A stretch of 64,000 nt of DNA, taken from the NCBI GenBank assembly GCA_963580455.1, contig OY756972.1, positions 10,493,001 through 10,557,000 of the forward strand, given 5' to 3'. Source of the stretch: Euonymus europaeus. Lineage: Eukaryota; Streptophyta; Magnoliopsida; Celastrales; Celastraceae. Below the pieces are notes generated by a model that had not been told where the DNA came from, searched no databases, and saw nothing but the letters and a program-made list of their open reading frames with translations. Below, piece by piece: positions 1 through 9,624 of the stretch (the first letter of the stretch is position 1; the number at the start of each line of letters is the position of its first letter). The translations under genes were made by a program, and so were the position numbers.

Positions 1-401
1 TCTTTCTTTCTTCTTTCTTTCTCTTCTCTCTCGGCTTCTCTCTCGCGTCTGATACGTCTTCCTTTATGAAATGTTGTGCAGCAACATTTCATTTCTTAAT
101 TAATTAATAATTTTTTTTTATAAATAAAGTGGCCATGTGGCCATTTGAGTGGCCACTTTCGGTGGCCCAAAAATGGCCACCGAAAGTGGCCTCATATATA
201 TATATTATATAATATATATAGATTATTATTTATACATAATTCACTTTTATTGAATTCTTTTTATACTATAGGAGATTCATTCTCCAATCAATTTTTTTTC
301 CCGCTCATTATTTGGTATTCTCCCCAAACTCGAAACAACAATTTAATTGCTAATATTATATCTTTTTTTCTTCTTGAATATTTTCTGGTCGGGGTATTAC
401 A
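1..401 (-). repeat. Partial 3' LTR of the Tekay-like element
   Basis: On the minus strand the LTR begins TGTAATACCCCGACC at 401, directly after the end of the integrase/chromodomain frame, and leaves the window at 1. It contains a pyrimidine-rich tract (1-35), an AT-rich stretch (95-130) and two strong inverted repeats, at 68-90 and 151-191. The purine tract normally found between pol and LTR is absent, so the pol frame runs straight into the LTR. Confidence 0.8.
151..191. repeat. Perfect 17-bp hairpin inside the LTR
   Basis: The arms 151-167 and 175-191 are exact reverse complements around a 7-nt loop. They are built from ggcca modules. A second perfect hairpin (arms 68-76 and 82-90) lies nearby. 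A related run of ggcca/ccact inverted repeats sits at the same relative place in the unrelated LTR ending at 14649 (about 14480-14560). Confidence 0.85.
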
Positions 402-1212
402 AATTTCGTCCCCGAAATTATTCAATATACCTGAAGTGTCCAACAACTCCGGATACTTCTCCCTCATTTTGGATTCAAGCTCCCAAGTTGCTTCTTCAAC
501 TCCATGGTACATCCACATCACCTTCACCAATGGTATGACACTCGATCTTGTAATCTTGTCTTGGCGATCCACGATCTTCACCGGTTGTAGCGCATAACTC
601 CCGTCTTCCTCAACTTCTAATGTGGTCCAATCCAACACATGCGACGGATCTGGCTTGTATTTCTGAAGAATTGAGACATGGAACACATTATGAACTCTTG
701 CTAACTTAGGTGGTAGAGCCAAACGGTATGCAACCGATCCCACTATTTCCAAAATTTCAAATGGCCCTACAAACCTTGGTGCCAACTTCCCTTGTTTACT
801 GTATCGTTGAATGCCGCATCTCGGGCTGACTTTCAAAAACACCTTGTCACCCACCGCAAACTGTAACGGTCTTCTCCTCTTATTAGCTTATGACTTCTGG
901 CGACTCTGAGCTGTAATGAGCCGTCTTTTTATCTCTTCAACTCGTTCTTGAGCTTCTTTGACCATCTCCGGTCCCGAAACTACTTTCTCACCGATTTCAG
1001 CCCAACACAACGGTGACCTGCAAGGTCTTCCGTATAATGCCTCGAAAGGAGCCATACCGATACTACTTTGGAATGAGTTGTTGTACACAAACTCAGCCAA
1101 GTATATGTACCGATCCCAACTCTTTCCGAAGTCCACCACACATGCTCTAAGAATATCCTCCAAAATCTGTATAGTTCTCTCGCTCTGGCCATCACTCTAA
1201 GGATGGTAAGCC
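402..1212 (-). pseudogene. Gypsy integrase C-terminal half with chromodomain-like tail
   Basis: This segment continues the integrase after the frameshift. Visible motifs are the block [20 protein letters not shown] and [12 protein letters not shown], the GDKVFLKVSP start of the GPF region, KLAPRFVGPFEI, LPPKLARVHNVFHVSIL, and a terminal EEATWE...MREKYPEL of the kind found in plant chromovirus C-termini. It is not translatable as one piece: an in-frame TAG lies at 1197-1199 and a TAA at 888-890. The open frame overruns into the LTR as far as 288, which suggests the original stop and the purine tract were deleted together. Confidence 0.85.
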
Positions 1213-3046
1213 TACTGAAATCTAGCTTCGTCCCCAAAGCCTCTTGCAAATTGTTCCAGAATCTACCTGTGAACCGTGGATCCCAGTCTGACACGATAGA
1301 TAATGGAACTCCATGCAGTTTCAAAATTTCCCTCACATAGTAATTGCTCAAAGATTCCAACGAATCCGTCTTGTTCATTGGTAGAAAATGTGCCGACTTA
1401 GTCAATCGATCCACAATCACCCACACCGTGTCGTATCTTTTCTGAGTCATTGGAAGTCCCGTCACAAAATCCATAGTGATCCTCTCCCACTTCCATTGCG
1501 CTACCGGTAGTGGTTGGAGCAACCCCCCTAGTTTCTGATGTTCACCCTTCACTTCTTGGCAAGTCAGACACTTCGCCACATACCTAGCCACATCGGCCTT
1601 CATCCCCTTCCACCAGAAACTTCGTTTCAAGTCTTGGTACATTTTTGTACCCCCCGGATGCATGGCAAACCCTGAATGGTGTGCCTCCTTCAATATCTCT
1701 TGTTGTAACTCTTCGTCATTGGGAACTACCAATCTCCCCACATATCTCACTCCTCCATCGTTTCCGCGGACCCATCCGAAACCCTCATACAGTACATCAA
1801 ATGTTGAATCACCATTCTGAGCATCCATAACCTTCTGGACCATCTGCGGTCTCGAGGTCATGCTACTCAAGAATACTCTTTCTCCTTCACCCCTCAAATC
1901 CAAATCGAACTGGTTGATTGTCTCCACAATCCCGCATTCATGTAAGCACAAATTAGCCACCCTAAGTTTCCGACTCAACGCATCCGCCACCATATTTGCT
2001 TTACCGGGATGGTAATGCAAATTGAAGTCAAATTCCTCCAAGTACTCCATCCACCTCCTTTGTCGCAAGTTCAATTCCTTCTGGGTGAATAGATACTTGA
2101 GGCTCTTGTGATCTGAGAACACCTCAAACCGTTCTCCGTAGAGATAATATCGCCATTGCTTCAAAGCAAACACAACCGCTGCAAGTTCCAGATCATGAAC
2201 TGGATAATTCCTCTCGTGTGTCTTCAACAGTCTAGAGCCGTACTCCACAACTCTCCCACGCTGCATCAGCACACATCCCAATCCCACTCCAGATGCATCG
2301 CAATACACCTGGTAGCCTACATCTCTCTCCGACACTACTAACACTGGAGGTGTTGTCAACCTCTTCTTCAACTCTTCGAATGCCATATCACACTCGTCTG
2401 TCCACACAAATGGTGTACCTTTCTTGGTTAACTGCGTCATGGGTGCAGCCACTCTCGAAAAGTCCAGAATGAACCTTCGATAGTAGCCTGCCAACCCTAG
2501 AAAACTTTGAATTTCTGTTACATTCTTTGGCCTCACCCAATTCAGAACTGACTCAACTTTGGTGTAATCAACTGCAATACCCTCTTGAGTAATTACATGG
2601 CCTAAGAATTTCACCTTCGTAGCCCAAAACTCGCATTTGCTCAATTTGGCATACAACTGATTCTCCCTTAGCGTCTGCAGAATCACTCTCAAGTGTTCCT
2701 CATGCTCTTCCTCCGTAGGAGAATAAATCAATATATCATCGATAAATACTACAACAAACTTGTCCAAAAACGGTCTAAGAACCCTTTGCATTAGGTCCAT
2801 GAACACCGCCGGGGCATTTGTCAACCCAAACGGCATCACAAGGAACTCATAATGCCCATAACGAGTTCTAAACGCCGTCTTCTGGATATCCTCATTCTTT
2901 ATCCTCAGCTGATGATAACCCGACCTCAAATCAATCTTAGAGAAATGCCTAGCACCTCTCAATTGGTCAAACAAATCATTAATTCTTGGCAAAGGATACC
3001 TGTTCTTTACCGTAACCTTATTCAGCTGTCGATAGTCGATACACAT
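1213..3046 (-). pseudogene. Gypsy RT, RNase H and N-terminal integrase
   Basis: This is the main pol block. RT motifs are [54 protein letters not shown] and the catalytic [11 protein letters not shown]. RNase H follows with [45 protein letters not shown] and ADALSRK. The integrase HHCC finger ([15 protein letters not shown]...[12 protein letters not shown]) and core residues ([31 protein letters not shown]) come next. One lost base near 1211-1213 shifts the frame after KLDFS, so the rest of this open frame (down to 980) is out of register. The gene would act in cytoplasmic virus-like particles, but it is dead here. Confidence 0.95.
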
Positions 3047-3856
3047 TCACAACGACCCATCTTTCTTTTTCACGAATAGTACCGGTACTCCCCACGGGGA
3101 CACACTCGGCCTTATGAATCCCAAGTCTTGCAACTCTTCTAGCTGCGTCATCAACTCCTTCAACTCTGCCGGAGCCATCTGATACGGAGGAATCGAAATT
3201 GGCTTCACGTTCGGATGCAACTCTATGGCAAAGTCAATTTCTCTTCTTGAAGGTAATCCCGGTAACTCCTCCGGAAATACATCCATAAATTCATCCACTA
3301 CCCTTATCGGTGTAGAAAAATCACCCTTAGGTGCCGAAGTCACCAAACTCGCCATTCCACAATCTTGGTATGAAGGATTTTCCAAGAAATGTGAACAAGG
3401 AATACCCTTTGATCCCTTTAACTGTATCACTCCACCCTCGGGTACCCTGAGTGTGATTTTTCTCTCCCAAAAATCCAACAACCCATGGTACTTTGTCAAC
3501 CAATCAACTCCAACAATCACATCGAACTCCTTGAAGTTCATAACATAGAAGTCGGCCTTTAAGACCACTTCTCCAAACCGACACTCACAACCAAAGGCTA
3601 TCCCCCCCAACGGAGTGAAATACCCCATCGGAGAAGTCACCGTGAACATGCGCCTTATTGGCGAAACCTCTAACCCAAGTGAACGTGCAAAGGCACTAGT
3701 GATGAATAATGTTATGGCCCCAGAATCAAACAACACTCTCGCCAAACAATTCAAAACAAGAAAAGTACCTCCAATGAAGTTCGGATGCTCTGGTGCCTCT
3801 TTATGCCCCATAGCAAACATCCTTGTCTGAGTAATAGCTGTCTGCGGCTGCGGAGT
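3047..3856 (-). pseudogene. Gypsy aspartic protease and start of RT
   Basis: This segment lies in the same frame as gag upstream and RT downstream. The protease active site is seen in ARVLFDSGAITLFITSAF (normally DSGAT). The RT connection domain follows with VVDEFMDVFPEELPGLP, EIDFAIELHPNVKPISIPPY and PVLFVKKKDGSL. The segment is closed by TGA at 3047-3049 immediately before the RT motif that starts MCIDYRQLN, which in the family follows KKDGS without a break. The change has the CGA-to-TGA form expected from deamination of methylated CpG. A TAG at 3857-3859 separates it from gag. Confidence 0.9.
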
Positions 3857-4840
3857 CTACTGCTGCTGCTGCCTAGAGCCACCGCGCCCCCTCCCCCCAG
3901 ATGGAACAGTAGATAGGAGAGATGGAACCGATGCTGGAGCTGATAATCCAGGCGCAGGAGACTGCTGTGCTTCCTTACTACTCTGTCGACACTCACTTTT
4001 CTTGTGGCCAATCTTGCCACACCCAAAGCACTTGATCCCAGTAAATCTGCACTGATTCTGCTTGTGCCCCTCTTTCCCACACTTGAAACAAGTCATCTTG
4101 CCCCCTTGTGCCCTAGGACCCTTGCCCTGATCCCCCTTTTGTGAGTAGGAATCGGTCCTCTGACGCTTGTTACTACTTCCGCCACCACCACTATTACCCC
4201 CGGAAGTTTGTACACTCCGCTGAGCTTCTTCCTTCTCACTTTGCTCAAACTCCAATGCCATCTCCACCGTCTCGGCATACCTCTTCACCCTAGTAGCCAA
4301 CACCATCCGACCAAGGCTCGGAAGTAGCCCACTACGATATTTCATAGCCTTACTCTCATCGGTAGGGGCAAACTGCTTCCCAAACCGATAGAGCATCTCA
4401 AACTGTTTGGTGTACTGTGCCACCGTCATCTCCCGTGTCTGTATCAGCTCTAGGAACTTCTTGGCCCTCTCCGTCTGAAAAGTCCTCGGAACAAACTTCT
4501 GCATGAACAAGTCTTCAAATGATGCCCATGAGAGGTCATTCTTCCCCTCATCAAGTGCACTCCACCATTCATGTGCTGACCCACTCAGATAGAAGTAGAC
4601 CAGCCTCACCCTTCTACTGTCGGGTATCTCCAACGTATCTAATCTAGCACTCATTTGATTCAACCATTCTTCAGCCTCTGTCCCCTCTCCATCTCCGGAG
4701 AACATGGGAGGAGTAGTTCTCCTCAACTGATCAACCTCATAGATACCTCTACTCGGCCTCGGATATGCCTCCACCTCAGCACCCGCTCCTACTGTAGGAG
4801 GAGGTGTAGGTGTAAGCTCCTCTATGTGAACCTCTGCAGC
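3857..4840 (-). pseudogene. Gypsy gag with two CCHC zinc knuckles
   Basis: The frame is open from 4840 (an upstream in-frame TGA lies at 4841-4843) to a TAG at 3857-3859, about 327 codons. The retrotransposon gag domain shows MFSGDGEGTEAEEWLNQM, LVYFYLSGSAHEWW, SWASFEDLFMQKFVP and MTVAQYTKQFEMLYRF. A basic, glycine/serine-rich linker follows, and then two zinc knuckles, CFKCGKEGHKQNQC and CFGCGKIGHKKSEC. It would form the particle shell and bind element RNA. The first in-frame ATG is lost, and the start lies at or beyond the truncation point, so this is a fragment. The terminal stop replaces a CAG in a run of CAG codons. Confidence 0.9.
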
Positions 4841-4865
4841 TCAAACCACTTGTAACTGAACCACT

Positions 4866-5528
4866 TAAAAATCTGCTTAAGAGCTAATACCTCTAGAAGA
4901 GGTACAAGTATCATAAAATGATGAGAGCTCAATAAATCATGAAAAAGATAAGATAGAAGTAGAATTATTGTCGATGAAGTGTTTGCATATGCAATTGCTA
5001 CTAACATCACCAAAAGTAATGAGGATCCTGAATCTAAATTCGTCGATAAATGTCAACGTAGAAATGATTGGCCAAAATGGGAGAAAGCTATCAAAGAAGA
5101 GTTAAACACTTAAATAAAAGAGAAGTTTTTGGATATGTGGTCCAAACACTAGAAGATATCATACTCGTTGGACACAAACGGATATTTGTGGATAAGCACA
5201 ATGAAAATAATAAAATTAGAAGATACAAGGCTAGTCTTGTGGAACAAGGGTTGTCACAAAAATTTGGAATTGATTACATGGAGATATATTCTCGTATAAT
5301 GGATGGTATCACATTCAAATTTTAATTGCCTTGATAGTCGTTGAATGAATAGAAACGCTTTTGATGTATGGTGTTACTGTATATTTATATGGTTTGTTGG
5401 ATACACATATTTACATGAAAGTTTCTGAAGGATTTAAATTGACTAAAATAAAACCTCAAGAGTGAAATTAAACTCCAACGGTCACTATATGGATTGAAGC
5501 AATCTTGATGAATGTGGTACAATAGACT
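4866..5528 (+). pseudogene. Copia pol relic, part 1 (RT fingers/palm)
   Basis: Decayed Ty1/copia RT can be read across several frames: WPKWEKAIKEELNT, KREVFGYVVQT, NENNKIRRYKASLVEQGLSQ, GIDYMEIYSRIMDGITF and, near 5480-5528, SLYGLKQS followed by MWYNRL. It is interrupted exactly at 5528 by the gypsy element 5529-14649, and the RT resumes at 14650. Stops and frame changes show that it is long dead. Its 5' part is lost at the junction with the truncated gypsy at about 4841-4865. Confidence 0.85.
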
Positions 5529-7316
5529 TGTATTGCCTCGACCCGGGAGGCGCTACTGTTTAAACCTAATTCAATATCTATAAGATATTAAACCTCCTCA
5601 ATATCACAAAAGATTTAATTTTAATTTCTCCAAATTGAATCCATAAATTTCTACCGAAATTTTGGCAGCATCTCCCCTTATATCGGAGAATGCCCACCTG
5701 AAATATGCAGCACATACTCAACAATCACATAAGGCCCTCGGCCATCACATCACAAGCAACCACAATCCTAGGCAGGGCCTCAGTTCATCTACAGCATGCA
5801 TCTGCAATACATAATAAAACATAACCATCATACATGTATCAACATGCAATATAAACCATAAAGTTCACATTCAGGTACAGGAGTCGTATCACAAGGCACC
5901 CTCCTATCTGTACCATCCACACACCGTCAAGGAGTTCACAAAGATAATAAACATACATAGTCATCAATCCGCAGATACATTTCCAAACAAATTAAACAAA
6001 GTCAATTCTTTAACCTAACCCCATCCTAGTGTCTCCAGGTGGCACCATGTCATCCCACCTCCTACAGATCCGTAGTGCCGGTATCCGTACCAGTCTCACC
6101 TATGTGCAAGAAAGATTGTAAAGGGTGAGCAATGGCTCAGTAGGGGCAAAGAGGATAACGAAATATAGTAGTTGAATTAAAAGGTACGTCAATGCAGCAA
6201 CATGTCAAAGACTATGAACCATTACATCAAAACACTCATCAAACCATGGTCTCGTTTCCTACCGTGAGTCTCAATGGGACAACGCCTTGGCATCCATCCC
6301 CACACATCGTTATCGATGAACACTGCCACCATACGACTCAATAAGGAAAACATACCACTTATAAGACACTAGCCTTGTCCATACTGACTCGGGTTCCTTG
6401 AATCGATTCCTTGGAATCTCAGTATGTTGCCTCATATGGGAGTAATTCAGTTACAACCAAGCCGAGGTTCCACAACCCTCCTCCCGTATGACGTTCACAC
6501 AACCTACAGAAGTCACGAATCCATACTCGCACTTCCATATGGTTTTAATGCAACAATATCATGCCATGAATTTAATATAGCAATAGACGAATTCTAGTTA
6601 TATATATAACTAGCCATGATGCATGAATAAGAACCATACATGCTCGATATAAGAGCAAGAAATCAACCGGGAATGCAAACTAACATTTTAGGATAATTCG
6701 AGAATAATCCTATGTTCGTTTTTCCTTAAGGAGCAAATAAAGAAAAACACAAATATGAATAACAATGAAGATTAAATAAAACATTTTAGATAATAAGAAA
6801 GAACCGAAAGATTGGGCTAGAATCCTCTACCTCTAATCCAAGTAAAAGTAGAAAAATCAATAACTCAACCTTATGGTTTCGGCTTTTCCTCAACCTATCA
6901 ATTTCGCAAAACCCAAACTTATTTTACTCAAAAAAAAATTAAAGAAATCTTACATTTTTCCAATACAAGGATTTTGAATCCTTGATTATGCCCAATCTAC
7001 CCAAGAATCTAGTAATTGACATCATATTTAAACTTCACTGAACATACCCAATTTAATTTTAGCACTTGACAATACAAATAAATTAAAAACATCAACCAAA
7101 CCCTTACCTTTCTCTCTCTAAAATTACCAAGCCTTGAATCTTTGCCTCCAAGCTTGAAATTCTCAAATCAACTATAAAACCCGCATATATAAACACAATC
7201 AAGTCCTAATCATGCCAACTTAATCATAGATTTCATCTCTTCAAAAATTTCATAAAAGATTAATTACCAATCTATTCATCTAAATTTATCATTTAATGTT
7301 GTTATTGAATATTACA
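5529..7316 (-). repeat. 3' LTR of TR-GAG copy A
   Basis: The LTR runs from TGTAATATTC at 7316 (minus) to ...GGCAATACA at 5529. It aligns with the LTR at 11305-14649 along most of its length, for example 5529-5720 against 11305-11495 and 6110-7200 against 13008-14160. It lacks about 400 bp at its outer U3 end that the 5' LTR keeps (about 14200-14640). Confidence 0.88.
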
Positions 7317-7333
7317 TCCCTTCCCCCTTAAAG
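7317..7333 (-). other. Polypurine tract next to the 3' LTR (copy A)
   Basis: On the minus strand, CTTTAAGGGGGAAGGGA directly precedes the LTR start TGTAATATTC. It follows AAATTTCGAGGACGAAATTT, the usual sequence at the end of plant gypsy pol. It would prime plus-strand DNA synthesis. Confidence 0.8.
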
Positions 7334-7837
7334 AAATTTCGTCCTCGAAATTTAAAACATACACAATTCCGTGCACAATAGGTTAAACTTCAATAAAAAC
7401 CTATCCATCAATTTTGTTAATCCACTTAAGAACTCGTCTTCCTCCAAGTGATCTTTTAATCTCCATTCTCCACATAGATTTACGCATTACCAAGCTATGG
7501 TCATTCCATCTAAGAGTTTACTTAATATCATAACCATATATGTAAATAACGTACATTGTCATGCCTAGATCACACATTATCTATGCAAAAGTCCATACCA
7601 TAATTTTAAAGGATTCTTACGTCACCATTCCATACATTCGTATACACATTCATATTACAAACCTTAGTCAATTACATAATTTTAACCACACTCAAGCTCG
7701 ATATGTTGCCCAACTAAAAGGTCTTACACCTAATATCAAAGGTTTTTACTCTTAATTCCCATATTTCACACACCCAGACTCGCATTTGCTCTATGAGCTT
7801 TATTCTTATACATAACCTAGACCACATACAACTAGTC

Positions 7838-8331
7838 TCAGGTTATACAATGTTTGTCCTCAAACACTGGTTCTTCATCTGATTCCTCTTCAGAATCTTC
7901 CTCTCGCTCCTTTGATTCTCTGACCTGACTTGTAAGAACTTCATTCTCGTACGCAGTCCTCGGTTCTCCTCCCTAAGACGTACAACTTGATGTCGGAGTC
8001 TTCTAGTTTCTTTTTGTTAGATCGCCAAATTACTGCTTTCCCCGTAGTTGTAGCCTGGTATATGCATACTATAATCATTTCTTAACTTATGAAGCATAAG
8101 TCGAGCACATTCTTCCTGTACTTCCAGTTCACCACCACTGAACGTGGTCCATGCTTTAATCATGCATCCAAGGGCACTCAACTCAACGTCTGGGTTTCAC
8201 GGGGTAACTGTCATTCTAACACATGAAGGTTCTCTTACGGTCTTATATCGTGGAAGAGGCATCCCACGGTTGGAAGTGAACTCCTTTGGCACCCTTACTA
8301 AACAGGCTTGGCCGCGTCCTCCACTCGCCAT
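7838..8331 (-). pseudogene. Extra sense ORF with dsRBD-like domain, copy A
   Basis: The ATG is at 8331. The sequence reads MASGG..., EFTSNRGMPLPRYKTVREP, then VELSALGCMIKAWTTFS and EVQEECARLMLHKLRND, followed by a heptad-like stretch (RRLRHQVVRLREENRGL) and an acidic end that terminates in EPVFEDKHCIT at 7838. The layout (LxEF-helix, RGMPxPRYKTV strand, beta region, then an Ala/Leu helix) resembles a double-stranded-RNA-binding domain. It is in the same strand as gag, between two purine tracts. It is broken by a TGA in the middle (after MTVTP), a TAA after SSNLAI and a later frame change. Copies at 18025-18510 and 62350-62577 share the same residues. The dsRBD idea is an inference; the conserved ORF itself is seen directly. 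Confidence 0.72.
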
Positions 8332-8339
8332 TTTTTCAC

Positions 8340-9530
8340 TTTATATAACTTGAGTCGGCAGAGAAATACTACTTGGTTTATGTTACTCACCTTGGTCCCC
8401 CTTCTTAAATACAACCCGAATTCAAGCATGTTGTTTGCAACTCTTACCACCCTATGTAACCATGCATAGAATGTGTAATCCCCCTACAGGACCCCAATAA
8501 ACTAGCCTTTTTCAGCTACACTATGAAGTGTCACCCTTAGTTGTGCTATTTTTAAAACATCCGTACTATTTCACTTAACCAGAATCCCCTTTAGTTGTAC
8601 TCCAAGATCTCCATTATCTCTGAAAGAATCCTAAAGAATCCATCTATCTTCCCCGAATCTTCAATGTCAGTAATAATTTCTACTTTGTTACTATTAACTC
8701 ACATGACAAGCTAGTCTATGCTCCCGTTATCATTTTGTCACTGTTAGCTCTCGAAAGCCTCGATAACTTCTATTAAATTCTAGAGATACTCAATCTCTCT
8801 TCCACCATCCACAATTTTTATCATCCAATTTACCAAATAAATTTTCTGAATTTCCAATCTATTCGCCAAATCTTTATAGACTATTCATCTTTAGTTCTAA
8901 ACCACTCATCATTCACACTCATATCTCATGCATCTATCACATTGACATTCAAGTGCCCTTAATGTCCAAACTTCTTACCAAGGATTTAATACTCAACCTT
9001 ATAGATTCTCATTTGCGTACCATTTAATGTTATTAAAAAGAGTCACCAACATCTAGTACTTTCGAGAGTTTCGAAATATTTTAACCTTCATATTTTTTTC
9101 TTTTTTTTTCAGTCATTCTAAATACAATATCACTTCATTATTTATAAACAAATCCTCATCCCTTTGATACATACCTTCCCTCTTAAGGAACTTTATTTTC
9201 TCAAATTTAACACACTTTTATCATTTCCATGCAAATTTTCTTAAGAATACTAATCTAATTTCCAAAGTTCCTTTCTTAATGGATTCTAACCATCGAGTTC
9301 ATCATTTTACTAGTTAGATAACTCTCAACTATAATCTTTCGTCATGAAGTTTTCATGACTCTAGACCTAACTCACCATCACATTCATCTCCTTTATGCAA
9401 GTGTCCACCTAGATGCTAACTCCTACCTACTCACATCATCTAGACATCCTCTTTCATGTAATATTAACTACCCGAACAATTATTTATCGTAGTAATTTAC
9501 GAACTCTAGGTAGGAGTAACACACTACCAT
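8340..9530. other. Non-coding interior of TR-GAG copy A
   Basis: No coding frame is visible. The stretch aligns with 18640-19060 of the related element, for example 9181-9370 with 18677-18860. It is therefore a shared part of the family and not random decay. Pol sequences are missing from both copies at this place. Confidence 0.6.
9173..9187 (-). other. Second, internal purine tract (copy A)
   Basis: Minus strand CCTTAAGAGGGAAGG, preceded by AAATTTGAGAAAATAAAG. This is a degenerate version of the pol-end plus purine-tract sequence seen next to the 3' LTR at 7317-7350. The extra ORF lies between the two. The same doubled arrangement occurs in copy B (18662-18681 and 17457-17473). Confidence 0.6.
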
Positions 9531-9536
9531 CGAGCC

Positions 9537-9590
9537 TTAGATGCTTCGATGCAAAATAATGTTCGTTTCTCTCCTATACCTCTTATGTAT

Positions 9591-9624
<34 letters not shown>

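Larger units (their letters stand above)
1..4860 (-). mobile_element. Truncated Ty3/gypsy (Tekay/Del chromovirus-like) element
   Basis: This minus-strand LTR retrotransposon reads gag, protease, RT, RNase H, integrase and a chromodomain-like tail from high to low coordinates, then enters a 3' LTR that runs off the window start. Gag, PR, RT, RNase H and the first half of integrase share one reading frame, as in single-polyprotein Tekay/Del elements. The frame is broken by stops at 3857-3859, 3047-3049, 1197-1199 and 888-890 and by a frameshift near 1212. The 5' LTR and leader are missing: just past the gag start (4841-4865) the sequence changes to copia coding sequence on the other strand. The Tekay assignment is by motif style (C-terminal ATWE/KYPEL motif) and has not been tested by phylogeny. 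Confidence 0.9.

Noticed and set aside
145..597. 150-codon plus-strand ORF
   Set aside because: It is antisense to the pol/LTR junction of the Tekay-like element and has no domain.
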